Source of the DNA: Ailurus styani
Taxonomy: Eukaryota; Chordata; Mammalia; Carnivora; Ailuridae
Assembly (NCBI GenBank): GCA_002007465.1
Contig: LNAC01000279.1
Location: 1,068,108-1,132,107 of the forward strand
DNA length: 64,000 bases
Reading direction: 5' to 3'
The notes under the pieces were generated by a model. That model saw only the letters and a program-made list of their open reading frames with translations, was not told the origin of the DNA and made no database searches. Made by a program: the position numbers and the translations under genes. Shown in pieces: positions 21,241 through 33,100 of the stretch. Every line of letters starts with the position of its first letter. The first letter of the stretch is position 1.

Positions 21241-24200
21241 CAGTGTTTCAACAAACGCTCCAGCTTAAAATCAGCTTTGTGCAGGTACAACACGCATGTC
21301 ATCAGATGTGCCCCTTTTCATTGCACCGTTGGATGAGTTTTGAGAAAGTTCTGCATCTCGCTCCCTCTGCTGGGGTCAGGGTCTATCAGCTTCCCCTCCT
21401 GCCAAAGGTTCCCTGAATCCCGAGCCTCCGCGCCTGCCTGCCTCCTGGCAGCAGGGGCTCCGTGGTGCTGCCGAAGTTGATCTTTTCTGGAGCGTCCCAG
21501 GGAAGGACGCAGCCAACAGTCACGCTCAGTGTCCGGCTTCATTCCCTTGCCTCTTCTGTTGCCTACGTTCATAGTGAATTCCTTCTGCATTACTGAGCAG
21601 TGTTTTATTGGATGGGTGGGTCACAGCTGTTCATTCACCTGCTGAGGTCCATCTGTGGTGTCTCCAGGTTTTAATGTTATGAAGGAAGCCGCTGTGAGCA
21701 CCTGTGCTCTGCATGCCATTCTTGCTCTTGGGTCAGCGCCGAGGGCTGGGCTTGCTGGGTCACGTGCAAGTGCAGTGTGCATGGTGATACCTTCCTTCCT
21801 GACGGCTCCCGTGTGGGGGCAGGTCAGCTTCTCGGGCCAGATCCCCCTTTGTCTATCTTCCTCAGTTCAGCCTCTGCTCAGATGCCCTGTCCACTGTCAC
21901 ACAATCGGATTGTGTTCATATTCAGTGTAAGTGGCCTCACGTATTCCAGGGACCAGTCATTTATCACATGTGTACATTGCAAATTTCCCCACCTGGGCCC
22001 AGACTTCCCACTTTCTTGTCAGCACTTTTTCAGTAGCTGGCATCTTTCAGTTCGATTGAATTCCCTGAATTCCCTTTCTCCAGTGGTGCTAAGAAATCTT
22101 TGCCTAAACCCAGGGTCACACTGGTTTTGTCCTGTGCATACTTCTAAATATTCTATGGCTTTAACTTTTATGTTACGTTCTAGAATCTCTTTCTATTTAA
22201 TTTTTGAATATGCTGTTGGTTGTTCGAGCATCATTTGTTGAGAAGACTATCCTTTTTCCACTGAACGACCCTTGCCAAAATATGTATTGACCATATAAGT
22301 GTGGTTCTATTTCCAGACCCCGCTCTGTTCCTTCTTCAGTCCTTGTTCTTATACCAATAATACACTGTCTCCATCAACGCAGCTTTAAATGAAGTCTTGA
22401 AATCCAGCAATTAGTCATCCGATTCTGTTTTTCTTTTTCAAAATTGGTTGGCTATTCTAGATCCTTTACAATGCCTGTATCAATTTTAGAATATATTTTA
22501 GAATCAGTTCATCACTGTCTAAAGAAGAACCTGGTGGGATTTTTACTGGGATTGCATTAAACTTGCAGGTAAATTCAGAAAGAATCGACATTTTAACAAT
22601 ATTGAGTCTTTCAATTCATAAACATCAATCTATTTCTAATCATTTAGGATGACTTTTTTGCAGTACTTTATCATTTAAAAAAAGATTTTATTTATTTATT
22701 TGATAGAGAGAGACACAACCAGAGAGACAACACCATCAGGGGGAGTGGGAGAGGGAGAAGCAGACGCCTTGCCAAGCAAGGAGCCCAATTCAGGACTCAA
22801 TCCCAGGACCCTAGGATCATGATCTGAGCCGAAGACAGACGCTTAATGACTGAGCCACCCAGGCACCCCAATACTTTATCATTTTTAATACACAGACCTT
22901 GTGCACATATTAAGTTTATTATTTTATTTTTCAATGTTTTAGTTAATGGTGTGTTTATTTCATTTCCAAGTACTCATTGGTACCATGTAGAAATTTAATC
23001 AGTTTTTGTGTGTTGACCTTGCATCCTGTGACCTTGCTAACTGTACTTAGGGATTTTAATAGCGTTTTTATATATTCCTTAGGACTGGGCATGGTGTTTT
23101 CTTTGTGGGAAGGATCTTCACTATAATTCAGTTGCTTCAATTGATAGAGGGCTATTTTGGTTTTCTTCTTCTTCGTGTATGAGTTTTTATACGTACACAT
23201 CTTTCCAGGTGTCCCTTTCACCTAAGTTGTTGAATGTGTCAGCATCAAGAGTTGCCTTTTTCTTTTATTGCTCTTTTAATGTCTGTAGAATCTGGGGTCA
23301 TAGCCCTTTCTTTATTCCTGATATTCTTTATTTATTTCCTTTTCTTTTCTTTTTCTTGACTGGTCAGGGTAGAAATTGATTACTTTTGGTGATATTTAAA
23401 AAAACGAGCCTTGGTTTTATTAATTTTCTCTTGTTTGTCCACTTCCTATTTGATAGATTTCTACACTTCTTGATTACTTCCTTTCCTGTACCTATTTTGG
23501 GTTCAACCTGTGCTTCTTTTTGTAGATTCTGATGGTAGAAACTTAGAAAATTGATGGATTCCTTTTTTTCTAATATGAATGGTTAAAGTTATACATTTCC
23601 CACATATACTGTGTCAGTTGCATTCTATAAAGTTTATTTTTATTTTATTAAAAAAATTTCCAATTTCCCATTGTGATTCTTTCTTTGACTCATGGATTAC
23701 TTTGAAGTGTGTTGTTTAATATCCAAATATTTTTTGGTTTTCCATATATCTTTCTGTTCATGATTTCTGATTTTGTTGTGGTCAAACAGCATTCTCTGTA
23801 TGCTTTCAATCCTATTAAATATATTAAGGCTGTTTTTAGGGCCCAGCATATGATTTATTTTGGTGAATGTTCTAGGTACACTTGAAAAAATGTGAATTTG
23901 AGTTCACTGTTGTTGGATGGAATACTCTGTACATATCAGTAAGGTCAGGTTAGTGTATAGTGTTTCTCAAGTTTTCTATATATGTCTCAATTTCATCAAA
24001 TTTGGAAAACGTTTGGCCTTTATCTCTTTACATATTTTTCTGTCTCCCCCACCCCTGACCTTTCTCCTCAGGGACCCCAATTATATTTATGTTAGACCAT
24101 TTAATATTGTTCCTCAGATCACTGACAGTCTGGTAATTTAAATTTTTTTTCTTACTGTTTTTCAGTTTTGGTAATTTCTATGATTATGTTTCCTAGGTCA

Positions 24201-24480
24201 CGGATCACTTGCCATCTTTAGTCTACTTTAAAATTCATCCTTTTAAGTTTTTTATTGTTAATGTTATGTTTTTTGGTTCTTCGAGTTCCATTTAGTTCTC
24301 TTTTGTAGCTTACATTTCTCTCTTCTTTGTGTTCATGTTTTCCTTGAAATCCTTGAACATATTTATCATTGTTGTTTTAACTACCTTGTCTGCTAATTCC
24401 AGCAGCTGTCATTTCTGAGTTTGTGTAATCTGTTTTGCCTCTTGATCATGGGTTAGATTTTTCCTCTTACTGTGTCCAGT
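21241..24480 (-). mobile_element. Ancient L1 (L1M type), minus strand
   Basis: Antisense L1 from the 3' end (about 21280, 'TTTCATTGCACCGTTGGATG'-like text) up through ORF2 to about 24480. Recognisable marks are TGTTGAGAAGACTATCC (22237), 'TTGTGGTCAAACAGCATTCTCTGTATG' (23775) and 'CCACTTGATC'-type text. It is interrupted by a CanSINE at 22677-22871. It carries many stops and no usable frame. Confidence 0.75.
22677..22871 (-). mobile_element. CanSINE in the old L1
   Basis: Minus-strand copy ending CACCCAGGCACCCC, with target-site duplication TACTTTATCATTT at 22664-22676 and 22872-22884. Confidence 0.93.
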
Positions 24481-24486
24481 AATTTG

Positions 24487-24720
24487 GGGGCACCTGGGTG
24501 GCTCAGGTCATGNTCCCCCACCCCTGACCTTTCTCCTCAGGGACCCCAATTATATTTATGTTAGACCATTTAATTGTGGGGTGGAGCCCTATGTTGGGCT
24601 CCACCCTGAGTGCCAAGTCTGCTCAAGATTCTCGCTCCCTCTCCCTCCTCCTCTGCCCTGCCCCCGCTTGTGCGCATGCATATATGCACGTGTGCTCTCA
24701 AATAAATAAATAAAATATTT
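24487..24720 (+). mobile_element. CanSINE broken by an assembly join
   Basis: Plus-strand head GGGCACCTGGGTGGCTCAGG, then an N at 24513 and 61 nt copied from 24045-24105. The SINE body then resumes at about 24575 to an (AAAT)n tail. The tRNA-derived B-box part is missing at the join. Confidence 0.85.
24513..24574. other. Assembly join (N) with repeated flank
   Basis: A single N followed by 24514-24574, identical over 61 nt to 24045-24105. This is the pattern expected when overlapping contigs are joined in the wrong place or not merged. Confidence 0.9.
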
Positions 24721-24724
24721 TTTA

Positions 24725-25075
24725 AATTATATTAGTCCCCATACAAGACATCTTTAATTTTTGATGTAGTGTTCCATGATTCATTGTTTGCATCTAACAC
24801 CCAGTGCTCCATGCAATCCATGCCTTCCTTAATACCCATCACTGTGCTAACCCATCCCCCCACTCCCCTCCCCTCTAGAACCCTTAGTTTATTTCTCGGA
24901 GTCCAGAGTTTCTCATGGTTCACCTCCCACTCCGATTTCCCCCCCTTCATTTTTTCCTTCCTTCTCCTAATTTCCTCCATCTATTCCTTATGTTCCACAA
25001 GTAAGGGAAACCATGTGATCATTGACTTGCTCTGCTTGACTTATTTCACTCAACATAATCTCCTCCAGTCCAAAA
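24725..25075 (-). mobile_element. 5'-truncated carnivore L1, 3' end only
   Basis: Antisense L1 3'UTR and ORF2 end: CATTGTTTGCATCTAACACC, CAGTGCTCCATGCAATCC and TTATTTCACTCAACATAATC. About 350 bp, directly abutting the SINE tail. Confidence 0.8.
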
Positions 25076-25149
25076 TAAATAAAATCCTTAAAAAATGTTT
25101 CTAGCAATTTTTTATTGAATGCTTATTTTCAATAAAATAATAGTGCAAT

Positions 25150-26526
25150 ACTATTGAATGTTGTACATTGTTTGCTTCCTTTAAGAAGTGCTGGGCTGTG
25201 TTCTGTCTGGCACTTACCCGGGTGTTCGGGGCTGGGGCCCAGGCCCTGGTCTGGGCGAGCCCTGCTGTGCATGCTCTGCTGGCTGAGCACTGTCATGTGC
25301 CTCTGTGCTTGGAGGCTTATTGGTTTCTACAACACAGTGATGAGTCATGGTTGTATGCCATGCTGTGCTGGTGTCCTGCAGCTACCGTAGACTGGGATTC
25401 AACAGCAGAGATTTGTTCTCTCCGTTTGGAGGCTGGCTGTCCAAGATCTAGAATTGGCAAAGTTGCTTCCTCCTGGGGCCATGAAAGAAACTTTCCCACG
25501 TTCTCTTAGCTTTGGGGGTTTGCTGACAATCTTGGTGTTCTTTGGTTTGTAATCTCTGCCCGCCTCCTCACATGACATCCTCCGTGTGTGCCTGTGTGTA
25601 TTCATATTTCCTCATTTTACAAGGATGACAGTCACACCGGGTTAGGACCCCTCCCCCCCAATGACCTGATTGTATCCTGATCATCTGTGATGACCATCTT
25701 TCCAGATAAGGTCACTTCCACAGGTACTGGAGGTTGGGACACAATTCGACTCTTCGCACGCCCCTGCTCTGAAGCAGATTCGAGGCCAGGATCTGGGATG
25801 GTAGGAAAGGTGGAGCAGGTCTCCTTTCTTGGGGACTGCAGTCCGCGCCAGTGAAAGATGGGGCACAGTTGGCATGTGGCATGACAGGGCAGCCACACCT
25901 GCACATCTTCTGCTTGTCCAGGCATGGCTGAGCTCATGGGACACTGTGCTTTCATGTCATTTACAGAATAATTATAAGAAGAGTATAGTGATTATACATG
26001 CCATCATCCAACTTCCTCTAGGAACATCTTGCGTATCCATAGATCAGTGACAAATCTTAGAGATCAGCATTGGCACATTACTGTTCACCAAAGGACAGAC
26101 CCGTTGCCTATGACTGTGCCCTCTCTGGTCCAGGTCCCCACGTAAGGTCTCCCTAGTCTTCCCTAGTCTGAGACAGTTTCTTGGTCTTTCCTTATCCTTT
26201 GTGTCTTGACACTTTTGAAGAGCCCTGGTCATGTGTGTTGTAGAAATTTGGGGTTGCCTGAGGTCTCCTCACAATTAGAGTGAGGTTATTATGTTTGGGG
26301 AAGAATCCCACAGAAGTAATGTGTCCAGTGAAGCAGGGGTACATGTTGTCACTGTGTCTTGTCACTGAGGATATGGTTATTTTCTCCCTTTGTAATTAAT
26401 AAATATTTGGGGTGGGGAGAGATTCTATGAGACTTTGCAAATATCCTGTTTCTGTTGTCATGTTTGTCCAATGGTTTTAGCATCCCTCTGGGAGCCACAC
26501 CTGCAGCAAGGTCACCGCAGTGTTCT
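25150..26526. other. Intergenic block with an old interspersed repeat
   Basis: At about 25390-25750 there is a common ancient mammalian repeat (AGATTTGTTCTCTCCGTTTGGAGGCTGG near the start, CCAGATAAGGTCACTTCCACAGGTACTGG near 25704). It resembles the MaLR/MLT class of LTR repeats, but I cannot fix the family. The rest has no recognised feature. Confidence 0.45.
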
Positions 26527-28250
26527 TTTTTAATTTTTTTATTTTTATTATGTTATGTTAGACACTGTACTCACTGTGGTGTTCTGATGGTGAGTTTCTA
26601 GGTCCCTATTCCACCTCCACTTATTAACTGAAATTCTTCTACAAGGAGGAATTGCCCCTTTTCCTCCATGTATTTACCTCTTCTGGTTTAATTTATTTCA
26701 TCACCAGCTAAAGAATATTTGTTTTATTATTTGAGTATTAATCCAGTATTATCTTTATTTTCTTGTTCACATTGTTCCAACTTTGAGCCTTGGGACCTCC
26801 TTCACTTGGCTCCTGTACTTTCAGCATGCTTCAAACTCCCCAACGTCTCACATCTGGTCCCCGCTCTCCTGGAAATCTCCACGTCCCATTCCTAGAATCA
26901 ACCACTGCTTCTTTTCATGGATGATGGTATTTAGAAACCACGATCTGGAGCTAGGTGTGCTCAGTGCTGCTGGGGTGTCACTTCTTTAGTAGGAAGAGCA
27001 AGGAAATGCTTGTGTGTGCACTAACACGTGCCTGAAACTCAGGAGGAGGCATTCAGTCTTTGTGCTTGCTGGGTTGTGGTCGCTGAGGTTTTGTCTAGAT
27101 CAGCTTTCTCAGGCTACGAAGCTCTCTCTTATTACTGAGAGAGTTTATCGTGAACGGATTTTATGGAATGCTTTTTATGCATTTATTGAGATGATTATAC
27201 AATTTTCTTTTTTAGTCTGTTAATATGGTGAATTACATTAATTGATTTCTTAAAGCTTTTTATTTTGAAATAATTAGAGATGTACAGGAAATCACAAAGC
27301 CAGTACGGAGAGGTACCATGTACTTATATTAATTGATTTTTAAATATTCACCCAGGAGCACCTGGGTGATTCAGTTGTTAAGCATCTGCCTTTGGCTCAG
27401 ATCATGATCCCAGGGTCCTGGGATCAAGCCCCACATCGGGCTCCCTACTCAGTTGGAAGCCTGCTTCTCCCTCTGCCTGCTGCTCCCCCTGCTTGTGTTC
27501 CTGCTCTTGCTGTCTCTCTCTGACAAATAAATAGAAAAAAATGTTCAAAGAATCCTGAATTCCCAGATAAACCCCACTTGGTTGTGATGTGTCATCTTTT
27601 TTATATGTTGTTGGATTTGATTTGCTAATATTTTATCCAGGATCTTTATGTCTATTTTTGCGAGGCTATTGGTCTGCAGTCTTCTTTGATTGCAATGTCT
27701 TCAGTTTTGACAAAAGTTGGCAAGTGTTTCCTCCTCTTATACTTTCTAGAAAAGATTGTGTAGAGTCAGTATTTGGTCTTCTTTAAATATTTGGGAGAAT
27801 TTCCTGAGAAACTGGAGTTTTCTTTAATAGATATTTTTTAATTTAATAGATACCAGGACTTTCTGGTCATCTGTTTCTTCTTTAATGTAGTGGCTACTGA
27901 GGAGTCAGTCCATTTCACACAAGGTTTTGACTATATAGGCATAATGTTATTTGTGGAGGTCCCTCATTATCCTTTAATTTGTGAAGAATGGCTGGCAATA
28001 TCCCATCTTTTGTTCTTGACATTCGTAAAAATAGTTCTTCTTGTTTTTCCCCCCTGGTCAGTCTGGCTGGAAGCTTATCAATTTTATTCATCTTCTCAAA
28101 GAATCAACTTTGGTTTCAATTGATCTCTGTTTTTCTTGTTTTCACTTACATTGAGTTATATTACATACTATTACACTGACTTATTCTTCCATTTTCAAGT
28201 TTATTAAGTTAAAGCTTAGATGTCTGATTGGATGTCCATCTTCTCTTCTA
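26527..28250 (-). mobile_element. Composite of old L1 fragments, minus strand
   Basis: A short young-L1 3' tip (TTTATTATGTTATGTTAG at 26546) is followed by L1M ORF2 antisense from about 27040, covering the reverse transcriptase region (TTTATTGAGATGATTATAC; 'TTGGATTTGATTTGCTAATATTTTATCCAGGAT'). A CanSINE interrupts it at 27355-27541. The segment 27250-27335 looks like a separate L1M 3' end inserted within it. Confidence 0.6.
27355..27541 (+). mobile_element. CanSINE
   Basis: Plus-strand head GGAGCACCTGGGTGATTCAG with a CAAATAAATAG tail. It is moderately diverged. Confidence 0.9.
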
Positions 28251-29829
28251 TTGGAAGCACTTAGTACTATAAACTTCTCCTTTAGCTGCCCCTACCAGCC
28301 CTCTCTGTGCTGATAGCCTTCATCTATTGGCCCTTTCTGGTTCTACTTCCATAATTCCTGGACTCATTTGAAGGGCAATAGAGTTGATGAGGACTCTCAC
28401 ACAATGGGATTGGCAGGCACATAAACCTCTAGGTGCTGAGCATTTGGACTTCCACATCCTGCAGCCCAAGGCCACTACAGCCAGATTTATCCTCTGTTCC
28501 TGTTCTCACTCGCCAGGAGGATGTGAGATAAGAGAACATGGAAAGCTGGCTGGATTGCAGAGATAATCATGCCTGGCAGGAGAGAGTCATGTTTTTATTA
28601 CAAAGATCCCCTGGGGGCAGGGACTGGTGCTCCATCTTCTCCTTTCCCCCCACTCTCAGGTCCTGGCAAGGAGACTAAGAGGTAGCATTTTGGATCATTA
28701 GAGACAAGTTCTGTGGGTGGGACCCTGAGGGCAGCTGAGCATCCTGTCCCGGGAAGAGCTCAGATTAAACCCCCTTGTCCCTGTGCGAGCCCTTGGTCTG
28801 CATGATGTGTGCACTGTCTTTCACCTCCTGAATGTCCATGTGCCCAGTGAGGTCAAGCATTTCTTATACATAGTGGACAACATTCGAGAAAGGCAGGAAA
28901 GAAGGTTCTGTTTTGAGGCTGGCAATTGTGGGTCTAGTAAGTGAACTTGTTCCCAGACTGTGTGTGGATTTTTCTGTGCCAGCTGATTAAGGCACCCTAT
29001 TAAGGCACCGGATGCCCTATTGCCGATTTACATAAAGTGAACTTAACATCAGCTGTGTACTAACCACATGGATCTTACTCAAGTGTCCTGCTTAGCCAGC
29101 CCTGGAAGCCTGCATCCCTGCAGGCAAACACATATCCTCCCACAAGCTCATGTGGGAAGTTAATAGATGACCTAAAACATGGCCTGGCACAGAGCTGGCT
29201 ATATCATGAAGGTTGAGCCAACCATTTCTAGGTCAGTCACTGTGAAGCTGTCCGTTTCTGGGGAGCAACTTCTGCCTGCCAGTCAGTATTTCTAGTCTCT
29301 CCTGAAGCCCTACAAGAAAGGAGGATACCATCCCCTATTGCTGATGAGGAGACCAAGCCTCAGAAAGGCCCATGACAGAAGGTGCTGGACATAGCACATC
29401 CCAGGAGAGCTGGGCCCATAGGCCGCTGTCCTCGCTATACTGTCTGCTTGACCTTTTGGGGAGTGTGGTGCACCCTGAGAACCCTTTGATTTTGACAGGT
29501 GGCTGAAGTGGACAAGTATGGATTTAGAAGCATTGATGTGTGTAGAGGGCTTAGCGCAGGCTGGCCACAGAGCCCTCTATTACACCTTTGTGAGGCGATT
29601 ATTGGTGTTGCTGCTATCTTGGGGCCTCCCTGAGGCTTCCGTGGCTTGATTGCCACGCAGCCTTCCCAAGCTTCAGATGCATCCATGCTGCAGCCCCAGA
29701 GAGTCCAGGAGTCCTGCTCAAAGCATAGTGTGCCAACCTGTTCCACATCCTGTGACTTCCTTTAAAACAGGTTAAGAAAAGCAGGAAAGAACACACAAAA
29801 GGGACATGAGTTATGCTCTATCTTTATGT
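28251..29829. other. Intergenic block with MIR fossils
   Basis: About 29325-29420 reads as a minus-strand MIR (GATGAGGAGACCAAGCCTCAG, with CAGGAGAGCTGGG). Around 29180 there is a MIR-like GGCCTGGCACAGAGC. No gene is recognised in the remaining sequence. Confidence 0.5.
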
Positions 29830-30180
29830 TGTTTTCCTATTTCCCTCTTTTAACCAGTATAGTAGGAGAAAAGTGGTCTCTTATTACTGTTTCAATTTAT
29901 ATTTCTCTGACTCGTATTGACTTGAGCATTTTGTCATATGTGAGCCCTTTGGGTTTCTTCTATTTTAGGTTGCCTTTTTTTCTTTTAGGATTATTCTTAT
30001 ATTTTCCTTATTGGTTTTGAGGGGCTCCCTGTTCTTTCTGTAACTTTCATGGTATGGCAAACACCTTTCTCATTCTGTCCTGAGACTACTGGCCTTACCC
30101 ATCATGTCCTTCCTGAGCAGAAGTTCTTGTTTTGATGTAAGCAAGTATATTGACTTCTTTCTCATTATTTGTGTTTATTG
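29830..30180 (-). mobile_element. Old L1 fragment
   Basis: Antisense text such as TTTCAATTTATATTTCTCTGACTCG and 'TTGAGCATTTTGTCATATG'. Heavily diverged and without a frame. Confidence 0.55.
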
Positions 30181-33100
30181 AGCTTTTTTAGTGAATCATC
30201 TGTACCCCAAAGTCACAGAGATGGCTCCCAATCCTCCCTCTAACTTGGAAGTTGCACCATTCACCCCTCCTGGAGGGGTAAACTGTATAACCCGTTTGGG
30301 GAGGAGTTCAGCCTGGTTTTCTCCCCGCAGACACCCAGCTTTGCCATCACTTTCTCTTAATGACCCCTCCCTCCCCACTGATGTGCATGGACTACTGACT
30401 GTGGGGATTCAAATTTCCCATCTCTTCTCTCCATGGGTCCACCTGCTTCTTCTTGGGCCTGAACTTGCCTATTTTGTGATGATGGCTCTACATTTAGTCT
30501 TATTGTCCCATAGGGCAACCCTTATAATATCCTAACCTAAATTCCTGGAAATAAACTCCACCTGGGTCCCGGGAACACAATTTAAATCAGTGAAATCCAC
30601 AGAGTAAGGAGGATTTTCTTGGCCATTTAGTTCTGCCTCCCTTCCCACCCCAGTGAAAGAGCCCCTTCTTGGAGACTGTCTAGAGTGCAGAGTCCATCTG
30701 GATGAGGGGCTATGCCTCACACTACACCCCCTGGCCAAGGCATGTGGCTTCTTCCTGGGTCTTGATGGCTCCAGTATAGAAAGCCTTCCCAGGGAACAGT
30801 TCTGGGGCATGAAGAGCCTGGCTCCCAATCAAAAATCCTATGCGTGATCTATCAGGCCCAGCCACGGGCAGTCATAAAGGCATCACCTGGCAGAGGGCAC
30901 AAGATGCCCCACCACACACCCAGCTTGGGATGCAGCCAGGACACTGCCATCTTGGGGGAACTACAGTGGGGACCCAGGTCTGCCCCTTCCCCAGGGGTCC
31001 ATCTGCATTTGTAGCCCCTGTGCCTCCATCAGAGGCCTCCTTGTAGGGCCCCTGGAAGCTACTTTTCTCCCCTCCCCACTCTGACTCAGTACCCAGTACT
31101 TTTCCATGCCCAGCCCTCCCTCCTCCTCTTTCCTGGGCCCCAGGGCTCACCAACCCATGGGAGGCTTTCATCCTGGGCTTCTGGGCATGACCCCCACCAC
31201 ATGGGGAGGTCAGTGCTTCCTGTGGCTTTAGCCTCTTGCTCACACTACTGCAGTGAGTGATTGACATCTTCACCGCTTCTGCCAGTTTGCTTGCTGCTGT
31301 CATTGGCTCCCCCAACATCTGGCAGCTCAGCTGGGTCCCTGATGGGGGAAGTCACCACCATCCTATCTTACAGACGAGCAAACTAAGGCTCCGAAAGGCT
31401 CAGTGAGTCAGTTGTGGCCTGGACCTTAAAACTTTGAGGCTGATTTAGGACCTTACATGTAGCCAGTTTTGAGTTTCTGTATTTGTGGCTCCCACCACAT
31501 CTTTCTGCTGAACTGTTAGGATCTTGAGGACAAAAGCAATTTCTGAAGCTGCCCTTTCAAGAAGCCTTTGTAGAATAAGCAGAGACCACCTAAATGAGAA
31601 GCAAAGGCTGTTTATTCCAAGCTGGCTGTAACAGGGGTTCCCCCACCAGCACCGGGTTCTGCAGAGGCTCAAAGCAGGGGAGGGAGAGAACTTCTAGTGG
31701 GGAAAGAGTCTTCGGTGGGCCCCCCGGGGGCTGTGGTGTGGGGAAGCTGCAGGTAGCTACCTCGAGGAAGGCCCCCCCCTGTGATTGGTTAGGGGTGAAG
31801 GATGGGATCTGTCGTTGGCCAAGTCCCAGCTATTTGGGGCTGACGGCTTCCAGGCTGGCAGTGTGGAGGCCAGCTGGCAGGTGGCCTGGCCAGGCTCTGC
31901 TCATGTACACAGGCTCTCAGCATGAATACAGCAGCTGCAGTGACTGTGTGTCTAACTGAGTAGAATTAACCTGCAGAGCTTCATCACCATGTGCATCTGA
32001 CCATCCCATGGTGGCTCTGATTTTGCGGACTCAGTCACCCCTCATCCCTGCATCCAGCAGGAGTGTTTCCAGGGAGGTACAAACCTCTCCCATGTTAACC
32101 TGGGAAACCCTCCAGCTGTGTGTGCAGCCCGAAGACAAGGCGTAGGTGGGGGAACCGGATGCCGACAACTGAGCATCTGTCAGAGCAAAGCTGGCTCATC
32201 TGCATGGGCTGGAACAGCAGGGGTGGGGCGGGGGGAGGACAACCAGGAAGGGGCTATTCAATCAAACAATGGAGGGAGAGTCTCTCCCGGGATTAGCCGG
32301 ATTCAGGGTTCCCCTGCTGCTAGTGCCCCCTGACCGCCTGTGCCCAGGGCTCAGCCAGGCTGTAGCATGCTCTGGGCACTCATGGCCTGCCGGGGTGGAC
32401 CTGCGCATCCCGAATGAGGGGCCAGACCCTGGTGGGGCCTCAGCCGAAACCGCCCTCCGGTCCCAGCGTCTCTCAGCATTTTAAGCGTGAATTTAGGGCC
32501 CAGTGTTTACTTAGAGCCTCACATGCTCCAGGGACCCCGACCAGACACAACCCCACAGGACTCGGAATCCGACCCCAGCGCCGTCCAGCCTGAGGCCCTG
32601 TCAGAGTCAGGTCTGGAGCACAGGCTTGCCCTGAGATGCCCGTCTCTGCTCTAGAGTCGGTCTGGGACCTGTGCCGACCCACACCGCTGCCCCGGGGGTG
32701 CCCCCTGCCCGTGGCGGGCCCAGACCCTCCTCCCGTGAGTGCCCCCTCTCCGTGCTCTCTGTTTGTGCTTTGTAACACATAAGTAATGATGACAACGTGA
32801 GTATACCACCCCTCTCCTCACAACAGCTCCCAGAGGTCATCGCATTGGTGTCCTCCCGACACTGCTGGGGCCCCACTCTCCCCCACTGGCCCCCACGCTG
32901 TGCACACGCTTCCAGCTCAGATCAGCAGGGTGTCGCATGCCGGGCACGCCGGGCACTCACCTCCTGCCCGGAGCTGCTCCTCCACAGCGCCCGCGGGCAC
33001 TCCCCCGTCCTTGTCACTCCTCTCCTGAAGGACTTCAGTATCCCCTCCTGTGCCCAAGGCTTGCTGGTGACCCGCTCTGCACCCCGCAGCTGGTCACTGC

